This document shows, in pieces, positions 16,232-25,320 of a DNA stretch of 64,000 bases. Below the pieces are notes generated by a model. It had not been told where the DNA came from, searched no databases, and saw nothing but the letters and a program-made list of their open reading frames with translations. This stretch comes from Paenibacillus glycanilyticus. GTDB taxonomy: Bacteria > Bacillota > Bacilli > Paenibacillales > Paenibacillaceae. The stretch spans positions 124,001-188,000 of the forward strand of contig NZ_BSSQ01000015.1 in NCBI RefSeq assembly GCF_030161375.1. Direction: 5' to 3'. Every line of letters starts with the position of its first letter. Within the stretch, counting starts at the first letter, position 1. A program made the translations under genes and the position numbers.

Positions 16232-16822
16232 TTATGCTTCGAGAACAAATAACTTTCTGGTCATCATTGCCAGTCTATCGTCGATGCCGGCAATTTGCTC
16301 AAGGTCCTTCGTTTGATTGCGCAGATCTAGCAGCTCGTTAATTGCGTTGTTGACCAGTTCGATCTCACGTTCAATCAGTCGGCTCCGGAACACACGCTCC
16401 AATTGGCCAATCGTATCCTTGTATTCGAATACGACCCGCGTGCCCGACGATGTGCTCTCAACGATTTTGCGGACGCTTCCGTTTGTATAATGATAGATCA
16501 TCGTATAATGGCTGTAGATACGATTAACAACTGCGTCTCCACGGAAAGCCGATACGGCTTTGCGCATGGCGTTGGTTAGCTTAGGGTGAATCAGGCGGCA
16601 AGAGAGTTCACATACATAGTAGTCTTGCTGACGTTCGAACGTCAGTGTGACTTCTTCCTTCCCTGCTACGTCTTCGAGAACCAGCTCCTGGTTTCCGTTG
16701 TCGAGGACCTTGATATTCATGCAAACCTGTTGGTCATCGAAAAAACGGATAAATTGCTTCATCTCATCGCTCGTCAATTGCAGTTTGGCGCTTACATACT
16801 CTGTGGCTAGCCGCTGAGCCAT
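16232..16822 (-). CDS. Conserved-looking cytoplasmic protein of unknown function
   Basis: A 196-residue protein without signal peptide or membrane segment. I do not recognise the family. The first 110 residues look alpha/beta (MNIKVLDNGNQELVLEDV, then YYVCELSCRLIHPKL). The stretch from about 125 on is predicted helical and charged (RLIEREIELVNNAINELLDL), possibly a coiled coil. ATG 16822 is preceded by GAGGAG. It is a single-gene unit between engB and speD, with its own terminator. It is real rather than a shadow because its codon use and ribosome site match the neighbours and no other frame is plausible. Confidence 0.75.
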   Translation of the reverse strand: MAQRLATEYVSAKLQLTSDEMKQFIRFFDDQQVCMNIKVLDNGNQELVLEDVAGKEEVTLTFERQQDYYVCELSCRLIHPKLTNAMRKAVSAFRGDAVVNRIYSHYTMIYHYTNGSVRKIVESTSSGTRVVFEYKDTIGQLERVFRSRLIEREIELVNNAINELLDLRNQTKDLEQIAGIDDRLAMMTRKLFVLEA

Positions 16823-17019
16823 AAAAATCTCCTCAATTCTTTAAACTTGCGCTTTGTTCTTAATGCCTAAGTATATTATACGTGATCAGAACTTTTTATT
16901 CCTGCCGTCCAGCTTCGATATTCTCGCATATTTCAGAAAAATCCCGTAGATTTCACGAGGAAAGCTGTATTTCTTGCTGTATCCTCTGCCTTATAGACGT
17001 AGTTATTGATCTATCTCCG

Positions 17020-17607
17020 TTATGTGCCAATTGCTTCTGAAATGACTTCCCAAAGCTTCTCCCGGCCAAGCCCCGTTTCCGATGAAAACATGACTATCTG
17101 ATCGCGCGGGTCCGCTTCCAGCGTATCTTTAATAACCTTAACATGCTTGTCCCACTTGCCTTTTGGGATTTTGTCCGCTTTGGTGCAGACAATGCAGGTC
17201 GGCACGTTATAATGCTTGAGCCAATGATACATAAGAACATCATCTTTAGAAGGCGCATGCCGCATATCAATGACAAGCAGCTGCAATTTCAGTTCTTCGC
17301 GGTCACGAATATAAGTCTCGATCATTTGCCCGAACAGCTCTCGCTGCGTTTTGGATACTTTGGCGTAGCCGTAGCCTGGAAAATCGACAAAATAGACCAT
17401 GTCATTCACGCGATAGTAGTTAAGCTGCTGCGTCTTTCCGGGCTGCGAGCTTGTTCTTGCAAGGTTTTTCCGCAAGATCAATTTGTTGATGAGCGACGAT
17501 TTGCCGACATTGGAACGCCCTGCCAGAGCAATCTCTGGCAAGGCGTCAACTGGATATTGGGAAGGTCTTACTGCGCTTATAATAAATTCTGATTGGGTAA
17601 TTTTCAT
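17020..17607 (-). CDS. engB: Ribosome biogenesis GTP-binding protein EngB/YsxC
   Basis: A 195-residue essential-type small GTPase that acts in assembly of the large ribosomal subunit. G1 motif GRSNVGKSS at 30-38, G3 DFPGYG at 75-80, G4 TKADK at 142-146, and a late SSETG (G5). Length is standard. Its ATG overlaps the lonA stop codon by four bases, the same lonA-ysxC order as in B. subtilis, so it is co-transcribed with lonA. Confidence 0.97.
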   Translation of the reverse strand: MKITQSEFIISAVRPSQYPVDALPEIALAGRSNVGKSSLINKLILRKNLARTSSQPGKTQQLNYYRVNDMVYFVDFPGYGYAKVSKTQRELFGQMIETYIRDREELKLQLLVIDMRHAPSKDDVLMYHWLKHYNVPTCIVCTKADKIPKGKWDKHVKVIKDTLEADPRDQIVMFSSETGLGREKLWEVISEAIGT

Positions 17608-20111
17608 CCGATTACTGTTCCTGCTTTCTCTTCTGTGTTGACCGGCAGCAGCGCGTGCCGCAGTACTTCGTCCATATGGCTGACAGGAACAAAAGTCATT
17701 TCGCTGCGAATGCTGTCCGGAATATCGCTGAGGTCACGTTCATTATCCTTCGGCAGAAGCACCTTGCGGATGCCTGCCCGGTGAGCGGCAAGCGATTTCT
17801 CCTTCAGTCCTCCAATCGGAAGCACGCGTCCGCGGAGGGTAATCTCCCCGGTCATCGCAACCTCTTTCGAGACATAACGATTGGTAAGCGCGGAGATCAA
17901 GGCTGTCGCCATCGTAATCCCCGCTGAAGGTCCATCCTTAGGAATGGCTCCTTCAGGAATATGGATATGAATATCCTTATTCTCATGGAAGGCCGGATCT
18001 ATGCCGAGCTCTAGCGCTTTGGAACGGGTGTAGCTGAACGCGGCCTGCGCGGACTCTTTCATTACGTCGCCAAGCTTGCCCGTTAGCGTAAGCTTGCCGC
18101 TGCCCGGCATAACCGTTACTTCAATGACAAGCGTATCCCCGCCAACTTCCGTCCATGCGAGGCCGGTAACCGCTCCGATCTGGTTCTCGATTTCTGCGGT
18201 TCCATGACGGAATTTCGCTGGTCCGAGCCATTCCTTCAGAAGCTCCGGCGTTACGGTCAAGGTTGCCGGCGTTAAGGTTGTATTCTGAGCCTGCGTTTGC
18301 TTGTCATCCATGTCAGAACCAAACGCGGCCTCAAGCGCGTTCATTTCAGGCGCTTCATACGGCTGTCCTGCTAAAGCTGCATCGTCCGACTCCGGCTTGC
18401 CCTCAGTTTGCAGCTTGGAACCGGCCGCTACGATATGCTTCGCCGCCTTCCGGCAAATCGCCGCAATCTGCTGTTCAAGGTTCCGTACGCCGGATTCACG
18501 CGTGTACTCCCGGATGAGCGTCAATAACACTTCATCTTCAAGGGCTAGTTGATCTTCCGTCAACCCGTGCTCCTTGCGCTGTTTCGGAAGCAAGTAGCGC
18601 TCTGCGATTTGCTGTTTCTCAAGCTCCGTATAGCCCGGAATGTACAGTACCTCCATCCGGTCTAACAACGGACGGGGGATCGAATGCAGAGAGTTTGCGG
18701 TCGTAACGAACATGACGTTCGATAAGTCAAACGGTACTTCGATAAAATGATCGCTGAACGTATTGTTTTGTTCGGGATCAAGCACCTCAAGCAAAGCCGA
18801 TGCCGGATCTCCCCGGAAATCGCTGGCCATCTTGTCAATCTCATCAAGCAGGAAGACCGGATTATAGGATCCAGCCGTCTTCATCCCTTGGATGATCCGT
18901 CCCGGCATTGCGCCTACATACGTGCGGCGGTGACCGCGAATCTCGGCTTCATCCCGCACGCCGCCAAGCGATACCCGCACAAACTTGCGTTCAAGCGACT
19001 TGGCGATCGAACGGGCCAGTGACGTTTTGCCGACGCCTGGAGGGCCCACAAGGCAAAGGATCGGCCCTTTCATCTTTTTGACCAGCTGCTGAACGGCCAA
19101 ATATTCAAGCACGCGTTCCTTCGGCTTCTCAAGGCCGTAGTGGTCGTTGTTCAGAACTTCTTCTGCCTTGCTGAGACTTAAGTCGTCTTCCGTATGCTTG
19201 CTCCAAGGCAGTGCTAATAACCAATCGATATAATTGCGGATAACGCCGCCCTCCGCAGAGGTCGCGGGCATTTTCTCAAGACGGTCGATTTCTTTCTCGA
19301 CCTTCTCTCTTACGAGATCAGGAACTCCTGCCTCTTGGAGCTGATTGCGAAGCTCTTCAACCTCGCCGGCGCGGCCTTCCTTCTCGCCAAGCTCCTTCTG
19401 GATCGCTTTCATCTGCTCGCGCAAATAATATTCCTTTTGCGTTTTTTCCATCTGTTTTTTAACGCGTTGGTTGATTTTGCGTTCAAGCTCCAGCACTTCG
19501 CGCTCATTATTAAGAATATCAAGCAGGCGTTCCAGACGCTCCCGAACATCGATCGTCTCCAGAATATCCTGCTTATCCTTAATTTTAAGCGACAGGTGGC
19601 TCGTAATGACATCGGCCAGCCGGCCCGGTTCATCAATATCCGATACGGCTGCCAACGTCTCAGGCGTTACCTTTTTGGATAACGTAATGTAATGCTCGAA
19701 TTGGCTAAGCACCGAGCGCATGAGGGCGTCCACTTCCGGATCTTCCGTCTCCGGCTCCGGAAGTTCAATAACCGTCACCTCATAGTACTGATCGTTAGGT
19801 ACATAATCCACAATCTCTGCTCTCACTACGCCTTCTACAAGCACGCGGATGGTACCGTTTGGTAGCTTCAGCATTTGTCTGACCTTTGCAATGGTGCCGA
19901 CGCGGTAAATATCGTCTTCTGTAGGCTCTTCAATATTGACTTCGGACTGCGAGCACAAAAGAATCATGTGATCGTCGATCATCGATTTCTCAAGCGCCCG
20001 CACCGACTTGTCTCTTCCCACATCAAGGTGGAGCACCATGCTGGGATATACAAGCAGCCCCCTTAAAGGAAGCAGGGGAAGCCGCCGGTTTTTCGTTTTT
20101 CCGGATCCCAC
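17604..20111 (-). CDS. lonA: ATP-dependent protease La (LonA)
   Basis: An 835-residue cytosolic AAA+ protease for misfolded and regulatory proteins. The N-terminal substrate domain covers about 1-210 and a coiled coil about 200-270. Walker A GPPGVGKTS is at 356-364. The protease domain has PKDGPSAG with catalytic Ser729 and a lysine near 772. GTG start at 20111 with GGAGG 7 bases upstream. It is about 60 residues longer than B. subtilis LonA: the extra part, rich in A, E, D and T, is roughly residues 565-615, between the AAA lid and the protease domain. Confidence 0.96.
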   Translation of the reverse strand: MGSGKTKNRRLPLLPLRGLLVYPSMVLHLDVGRDKSVRALEKSMIDDHMILLCSQSEVNIEEPTEDDIYRVGTIAKVRQMLKLPNGTIRVLVEGVVRAEIVDYVPNDQYYEVTVIELPEPETEDPEVDALMRSVLSQFEHYITLSKKVTPETLAAVSDIDEPGRLADVITSHLSLKIKDKQDILETIDVRERLERLLDILNNEREVLELERKINQRVKKQMEKTQKEYYLREQMKAIQKELGEKEGRAGEVEELRNQLQEAGVPDLVREKVEKEIDRLEKMPATSAEGGVIRNYIDWLLALPWSKHTEDDLSLSKAEEVLNNDHYGLEKPKERVLEYLAVQQLVKKMKGPILCLVGPPGVGKTSLARSIAKSLERKFVRVSLGGVRDEAEIRGHRRTYVGAMPGRIIQGMKTAGSYNPVFLLDEIDKMASDFRGDPASALLEVLDPEQNNTFSDHFIEVPFDLSNVMFVTTANSLHSIPRPLLDRMEVLYIPGYTELEKQQIAERYLLPKQRKEHGLTEDQLALEDEVLLTLIREYTRESGVRNLEQQIAAICRKAAKHIVAAGSKLQTEGKPESDDAALAGQPYEAPEMNALEAAFGSDMDDKQTQAQNTTLTPATLTVTPELLKEWLGPAKFRHGTAEIENQIGAVTGLAWTEVGGDTLVIEVTVMPGSGKLTLTGKLGDVMKESAQAAFSYTRSKALELGIDPAFHENKDIHIHIPEGAIPKDGPSAGITMATALISALTNRYVSKEVAMTGEITLRGRVLPIGGLKEKSLAAHRAGIRKVLLPKDNERDLSDIPDSIRSEMTFVPVSHMDEVLRHALLPVNTEEKAGTVIG

Positions 20112-20147
20112 ACCAGCACCTCCAATTGTTTCGAATACCCTATTTTA

Positions 20148-21851
20148 TCATTCCACGGAATCCGCCTGCAAATAAGGAACCCCTGAAGGGATAAATAAAT
20201 CGGATCCGACGGGTTTTTCGACTTCCGCAACAACGCTCTCGCCAATTGGAAACACGTATCTGAACACCTCGTCAACCCGGTCTACCGGTATGACTTTCAG
20301 TCCTTCCAGATTCGCAAAAATCGCTTGCCAGTTCTCGCGCGGAATAATAACGGTATCCGCACCGGCTTGGAACGCCGCTTCTACCTTGGCCAATACGCCG
20401 CCAACCGGCTTCACGTTGCCGTGGATGCCTATCTCGCCCGTCATCGCAAGCTTGTTGTCGATGGGCACCTCTTTGATGGCCGAGGCGATTGCCGTTGCCA
20501 TCGCAATTCCCGCGGACGGTCCGTCGATTGGAGTTCCTCCCGGGAAATTGATATGCAAATCGTAATCATGCGGATTGAGCCCGTAACGACGGAGCATCGT
20601 CAGCACATTTTCAACGGAGCCCTTCGCCATGCTTTTCCGTCTAAGCGTCCGAGATCCTCCTCCAAGCTCTTCTTCGTCTACTACCCCGGTAATCGTATAT
20701 TGCCCTTTGCCTTCGGCAGCAGGAATGCTGCTTACTTCAATCTCCAGCAGAGTTCCCATATTAGGACCATACACCGCCAGACCGTTTACGAAACCGATTT
20801 GCGGAGCTTCCGGAATTTTTCGATCTGGACGCGGTGGAATTTGGCTGCTGTTAACTACCCATTCCACGTCGGCTGCCGTAATGTTGTCGCGTTTCTCGGA
20901 CAAAGCCATACCGGCGGCCAGCTGGATCACGTTAACCGCTTCGCGGCCGTTCGTTGCATATTTCTTCACAACATCAACTGCTTCCTGACATGGGCCAAAA
21001 CCGATTTTTTTGACCGCGTTTTCGGCGATCGAAGCAATCTCGCTGGCAAGCAGCGGCCGGAAATAAATTTCCATGCAACGCGAGCGGATTGCCGGAGGCA
21101 AATCCTGCGGCGAACGGGTAGTTGCGCCAACGAGACGGAAATCAGCGGGCAGACCGTTCTGGAAAATATCATGGATATAGAGCGGAATATTCGCATCTTC
21201 GGAATTGTAATAAGCGCTCTCCAGAAACACTTTACGGTCTTCCAGTACTTTTAACAGCTTATTCATCTGAATGGGATGCAATTCACCGATTTCGTCGATA
21301 AACAAAATCCCGCCATGCGCTTTCGTCACCGCACCTGGTTTAGGCTGCGGAATACCGGCTACGCCCATGGCACCTGCACCTTGGTAAATCGGATCATGAA
21401 CGGATCCGATCAGCGGATCGGCAATCCCCCGCTCGTCAAAGCGGGCAGTCGTCGCATCAATCTCGGTAAATTTCGCTTCTGTCAGAAACGGCGAAGAAGG
21501 ATTCTTCTTCGCTTCCTCAAGCACTACGCGCGCTGCCGCCGTCTTGCCGACGCCAGGCGGTCCATAAATAATAACATGCTGCGGATTCGCGCTGCATAAC
21601 GCTGCTTTCAGCGCACGTAGGCCGTCCACTTGCCCAACGATATCCTGCATCGCTTGCGGACGCGTTTTTTCCGCGAGCGGCTTTGTCAGCGAAATAGAAC
21701 GAAGCTTGCGCAGCTTGTCCATCTCCTTGCGCGACTCACGATCAACCGCGGAGCGGTTCGTCTTCTGATTGCGCAGCAAATTCCAAAAATATAAACCAAT
21801 AACCACAGCAAAAAAGACTTGGATCAACATCAATACCATACTTAAACTCAT
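20148..21851 (-). CDS. lonB: Sporulation-associated Lon-like protease LonB
   Basis: A 567-residue membrane-tethered Lon-type protease. Residues 4-25 form one hydrophobic segment (VLMLIQVFFAVVIGLYFW). Walker A GPPGVGKTA is at 97-105 and Walker B is in GGILFIDEIGELHP. The C-terminal protease domain has IDGPSAG with catalytic Ser446. In B. subtilis LonB is made in the forespore and lies next to lonA, as here. Only 36 bases separate it from lonA. Confidence 0.95.
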   Translation of the reverse strand: MSLSMVLMLIQVFFAVVIGLYFWNLLRNQKTNRSAVDRESRKEMDKLRKLRSISLTKPLAEKTRPQAMQDIVGQVDGLRALKAALCSANPQHVIIYGPPGVGKTAAARVVLEEAKKNPSSPFLTEAKFTEIDATTARFDERGIADPLIGSVHDPIYQGAGAMGVAGIPQPKPGAVTKAHGGILFIDEIGELHPIQMNKLLKVLEDRKVFLESAYYNSEDANIPLYIHDIFQNGLPADFRLVGATTRSPQDLPPAIRSRCMEIYFRPLLASEIASIAENAVKKIGFGPCQEAVDVVKKYATNGREAVNVIQLAAGMALSEKRDNITAADVEWVVNSSQIPPRPDRKIPEAPQIGFVNGLAVYGPNMGTLLEIEVSSIPAAEGKGQYTITGVVDEEELGGGSRTLRRKSMAKGSVENVLTMLRRYGLNPHDYDLHINFPGGTPIDGPSAGIAMATAIASAIKEVPIDNKLAMTGEIGIHGNVKPVGGVLAKVEAAFQAGADTVIIPRENWQAIFANLEGLKVIPVDRVDEVFRYVFPIGESVVAEVEKPVGSDLFIPSGVPYLQADSVE

Positions 21852-21944
21852 TATTATCTTCTCCTCTCAAAGCAACCTATTCCGGCAAAAGAGTACGTAA
21901 TTGCTAGTATTGCCCCTTGCGGCAGGGAATAATCGCTTTCGGAA

Positions 21945-21999
21945 GAAAAAAGAGGCATTCGCCCGCAACCGCGTTAGCGATTGCTTCGGAATGCCTCTT
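21945..21999 (-). terminator. Terminator after ispG
   Basis: AGAGGCATTC and GAATGCCTCT form a 10-bp stem with a GC-rich inner loop, followed by TTTTTT on the minus strand. It splits the clp/ispG unit from lonB/lonA/engB. Confidence 0.85.
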
Positions 22000-22023
22000 C
22001 TATGAAGGGATAAAGACGAAAAG

Positions 22024-23133
22024 TTATGCATGCGCGTGATTTTTGCGTCCCGGAATTTCGCCGGTTTCCTCAAATGCGCGTACGATCACGTCGATTTCTT
22101 TCTTCAGCTCGTTAAGGAGCTCCGCTTCCGGCACTTTACGGATCATTTCTCCGTAACGGAACAACATGCCTTCGCCGCGTGCACCGGCAATGCCGATATC
22201 CGCTTCGCGCGCTTCGCCCGGGCCGTTAACCGCACAACCAAGCACGGACACCTTGATCGGCACTTTAACCTTCGAAATGTACTCTTCTACCTCGTTAGCG
22301 ATCGAGAAGAGGTCGATATCCAGTCGTCCGCAAGTCGGACAGGAAATCAGGGTAGCTGCGTTTGTGATCAATCCAAAAGTCTTGAGCAATTCGCGCGCTA
22401 CTTTCACTTCTTCTACCGGATCCGCACTTAAGCTGATCCGCACCGTGTTACCGATACCCATTGCGAGCAGCGCGCCGATACCCGCTGAACTCTTGATGGT
22501 ACCAGAGTGCAGAGTGCCGGCTTCCGTGATGCCCAGATGAAGCGGATACTTGATTTTCTCCGCAGCCATGCTATAAGCCGCAATGGCCATAGGAACATCA
22601 GATGCCTTCAGCGACACGATAATATCGTGGAAATCGAGCTCTTCCAGAATGCCGATATGGAACAGCGCGCTTTCTACCATAGCTTCCGGTGTCGGGTAAC
22701 CGTATTTCTCCAGCAGATGATTCTCAAGAGAACCGGCATTAACGCCGATTCGGATTGGAATACCGCGTTCCTTACAAGCCTTAACGACAGCTTCGACCTT
22801 CTCGCGGCGGCCGATATTGCCCGGGTTGATCCGAACTTTATCGATGCCGTTCTCGATCGCTTGCAGAGCTAGGCGATAGTCGAAATGGATATCCGCGACA
22901 AGCGGAATGTTGATCCGCTTCTTAATTTCCTTAATCGCATCGGCAGCTTCCTTATTGTTGACGGTAACCCGTACAATCTGGCAACCTGCCTCTTCCAGAC
23001 GCAAAATCTCGGCTACTGTAGCCTCTACATCAGCCGTCTTCGTTGTACACATACTCTGAATGATGACTTCATTGCTGCCGCCAATTGTTAAGTTGCCGAC
23101 TTTGACCGGCACAGTATCCTTGCGCAAATACAT
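22024..23133 (-). CDS. ispG: 4-hydroxy-3-methylbut-2-en-1-yl diphosphate synthase (GcpE)
   Basis: A 369-residue 4Fe-4S enzyme of the MEP isoprenoid pathway, converting MEcPP to HMBPP. The TIM-barrel start VKVGNLTIGGSNEVIIQSMC is in place. The cluster ligands are seen in ISCPTCGR (about 266 and 269) and LGCAVNGPGEA (about 300). ATG 23133 is chosen because GGGAGAGA precedes it and the protein then begins MYLRKDTVPV; an ATG 21 codons earlier lies in the hairpin region. It follows clpX by 90 bases, an unusual place. The MEP enzyme here coexists with a type 2 IPP isomerase at 37205. Confidence 0.95.
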   Translation of the reverse strand: MYLRKDTVPVKVGNLTIGGSNEVIIQSMCTTKTADVEATVAEILRLEEAGCQIVRVTVNNKEAADAIKEIKKRINIPLVADIHFDYRLALQAIENGIDKVRINPGNIGRREKVEAVVKACKERGIPIRIGVNAGSLENHLLEKYGYPTPEAMVESALFHIGILEELDFHDIIVSLKASDVPMAIAAYSMAAEKIKYPLHLGITEAGTLHSGTIKSSAGIGALLAMGIGNTVRISLSADPVEEVKVARELLKTFGLITNAATLISCPTCGRLDIDLFSIANEVEEYISKVKVPIKVSVLGCAVNGPGEAREADIGIAGARGEGMLFRYGEMIRKVPEAELLNELKKEIDVIVRAFEETGEIPGRKNHAHA

Positions 23134-23162
23134 AAAATGATCTCTCCCATGAACGTCAAAGT

Positions 23163-23203
23163 CCACCCTTTGACCGGCGAAATTTCCGCAGGCCAAAGGG
23201 TGG
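23163..23203 (-). other. Intercistronic hairpin between clpX and ispG
   Basis: CCACCCTTTG and CAAAGGGTGG form a 10-bp stem with GGCC/ACCGG inner pairing and no T run. It may be an RNA processing or stability element rather than a terminator. Confidence 0.5.
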
Positions 23204-23223
23204 AGGCGATGACGGTAATGAAC

Positions 23224-24480
23224 TTAGGCGCTTTCTTCTTTCTTCTTGCCCTTCTTAGCTGTCAGCTCCGGCATGATTTTGTCTTTTACGTTTTTCTCCG
23301 TAATGAGACAAGTGCTCACGTCGTCACGCGAAGGGACTTCATACATCACTTCAAGCATAATGCCCTCGATAATGGCACGCAAGCCGCGAGCGCCCGTGTT
23401 CCGTTTGATCGCTTCTTTCGCGATCGCTTCCAGAGCAGCAGGTTCAAAGTCGAGCTTCACGTTATCCATCTCAAGCAGTTTTTGGTATTGTTTCACCAAA
23501 GCATTTTTTGGTTCGGACAAAATACGCATCAAGGCTGCTTCATCAAGCGGCTCCAAAGTCGAGATGACCGGCAAACGGCCTACGAACTCTGGAATGAGAC
23601 CAAACTTCAGCAAGTCTTCCGGTAGAACCATCGACAAATATTCGCCAGGCTTCAGGTCCTTTTGAACCTCGCCGGTCGAGCTGAAACCAATCACCTTTTT
23701 GCCGATACGACGTTTGATCAGCGACTCAAGGCCGTCAAATGCACCGCCGCAAATGAACAAAATGTTTGTTGTATCGATTTGGATAAATTCTTGATGAGGG
23801 TGCTTGCGTCCGCCTTGCGGTGGAACGGAAGCAACTGTTCCTTCAAGAATTTTGAGCAATGCTTGCTGAACGCCTTCACCGGACACATCGCGAGTAATCG
23901 ACGGATTTTCCGATTTGCGGGCAACTTTATCAATTTCATCGATGTAGATAATGCCGCGTTCAGCTTTCTCTACATCGTAATCCGCTGCTTGAATAAGCTT
24001 AAGCAAAATATTCTCAACGTCTTCACCGACATAGCCGGCTTCCGTTAGCGAGGTTGCATCCGCAATCGCAAACGGTACGTTCAAAATTTTGGCCATCGTT
24101 TGGGCAAGCAACGTTTTACCCGAACCTGTAGGACCTACAAGCAGGATATTGGACTTTTGAAGTTCAACGTCTTCGATTTTGCTTTGCGAGTTGATCCGTT
24201 TGTAATGGTTGTAAACCGCAACCGAAAGGGATTTTTTCGCAAATTCCTGCCCAATTACATAGGAATCAAGAATTGCGCGAATATCCTTTGGTTTCGGAAT
24301 GTCCTTCAGATCAAGCTCTTCCTCATGTCCAAGCTCCTCTTCCACGATTTCCGTGCAGAGCTCGATACATTCGTCACATATATAAACGCCAGGACCGGCA
24401 ACCAGCTTGCGTACTTGTTCCTGGGATTTGCCGCAGAACGAGCATTTCAATTGGCCCTTCTCATCATTAAATTTAAACAT
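23224..24480 (-). CDS. clpX: ATP-dependent Clp protease ATP-binding subunit ClpX
   Basis: A 418-residue AAA+ unfoldase that feeds substrates to ClpP. The N-terminal zinc finger has Cys13, Cys16, Cys35 and Cys38 (CSFCGKS ... ICDEC). Walker A GPTGSGKT is near residue 120, Walker B IIYIDEIDK near 185, and the ClpP-docking loop IGF is in KKVIGFSS. Length is standard. It begins 24 bases after the clpP stop; AAGGGG precedes ATG 24480. Confidence 0.97.
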   Translation of the reverse strand: MFKFNDEKGQLKCSFCGKSQEQVRKLVAGPGVYICDECIELCTEIVEEELGHEEELDLKDIPKPKDIRAILDSYVIGQEFAKKSLSVAVYNHYKRINSQSKIEDVELQKSNILLVGPTGSGKTLLAQTMAKILNVPFAIADATSLTEAGYVGEDVENILLKLIQAADYDVEKAERGIIYIDEIDKVARKSENPSITRDVSGEGVQQALLKILEGTVASVPPQGGRKHPHQEFIQIDTTNILFICGGAFDGLESLIKRRIGKKVIGFSSTGEVQKDLKPGEYLSMVLPEDLLKFGLIPEFVGRLPVISTLEPLDEAALMRILSEPKNALVKQYQKLLEMDNVKLDFEPAALEAIAKEAIKRNTGARGLRAIIEGIMLEVMYEVPSRDDVSTCLITEKNVKDKIMPELTAKKGKKKEESA

Positions 24481-24504
24481 ATATTCACCCCTTCGATTAA
24501 ATCT

Positions 24505-25098
24505 TTACGATACCGATACCGGAGTTGTAATGACTTTGTCAATCAAACCGTAATTCAGTGCGTCTTCCGCGCTCATGAAATTATCGCGGTCGGTATCGCG
24601 GTCAATCTTCTCATAAGGCTGACCCGTGCGTTCCACATAGATCTGATTGAGCTTTTGCTTAGTTTTGATAATCCAATCCGCGTGGATCTTAATGTCCGAT
24701 GCCTGGCCGCGAACGCCGCCAAGCGGCTGATGGATCATCACTTCCGCGTTCGGAAGAGCAAAGCGTTTGCCTTTCGCGCCGGCTGTAAGCAGGAGCGAGC
24801 CCATGCTAGCCGCCATGCCCATACAGATCGTCGAGACGTCTGGCTTAATATATTGCATTGTGTCATAAATAGCCATGCCGGCCGTTACCGAGCCGCCAGG
24901 GGAATTTATGTACAAGTGAATGTCTTTTTCCGGGTCGTCGGCCGCCAGAAAAAGCAGCTGTGCGATAATGGAGTTTGCTACATCATCATCGATAGCGCTC
25001 CCGAGAAAAATGATTCTGTCCTTGAGCAAGCGGGAGTAAATATCGTAAGACCGTTCTCCCCGATTTGTTTGTTCAACTACGATAGGTACCAGATTCAT
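24505..25098 (-). CDS. clpP: ATP-dependent Clp protease proteolytic subunit ClpP
   Basis: A 197-residue serine peptidase forming a 14-subunit barrel with ClpX or ClpC. The catalytic triad is Ser98 (GMAASMGS), His123 (MIHQP) and Asp172 (DTDRDNF). The N-terminal MNLVPIVVEQTNRGER is typical. It has its own promoter (25146-25174) downstream of the tig terminator. In B. subtilis clpP is elsewhere on the chromosome; here it lies between tig and clpX, the order common in Proteobacteria. Confidence 0.97.
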   Translation of the reverse strand: MNLVPIVVEQTNRGERSYDIYSRLLKDRIIFLGSAIDDDVANSIIAQLLFLAADDPEKDIHLYINSPGGSVTAGMAIYDTMQYIKPDVSTICMGMAASMGSLLLTAGAKGKRFALPNAEVMIHQPLGGVRGQASDIKIHADWIIKTKQKLNQIYVERTGQPYEKIDRDTDRDNFMSAEDALNYGLIDKVITTPVSVS

Positions 25099-25145
25099 GC
25101 GACCAACCTCTTTTCTATTTGAGACTTTTATGTTTCATGTTTTCT

Positions 25146-25174
25146 ATTGTATCACGTCAAATGAGCAATGTCAT
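25146..25174 (-). promoter_or_regulatory. Promoter of clpP-clpX
   Basis: -35 ATGACA (25169-25174) and -10 TACAAT (25146-25151) with 17 bases between, minus strand, 47 bases before the clpP start. No CtsR heptad repeat was recognised around it. Confidence 0.65.
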
Positions 25175-25260
25175 TTTTCCGGTAATACAGTATACGGTGA
25201 GCTTCGCTCGATATGTATTGAAGATTGTTCTTTGGGATTGCACAACCAATATGTAGGGTG

Positions 25261-25297
25261 AAAAGAAGGCACGTATCTGACGATGACGTGCCTTTTC
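25261..25297 (-). terminator. Terminator of tig
   Basis: AAGGCACGT and ACGTGCCTT stem followed by CTTTTC on the minus strand, about 25 bases after the tig stop. Confidence 0.8.
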
Positions 25298-25320
25298 TTC
25301 TTATTTATTCAATTGAACTA

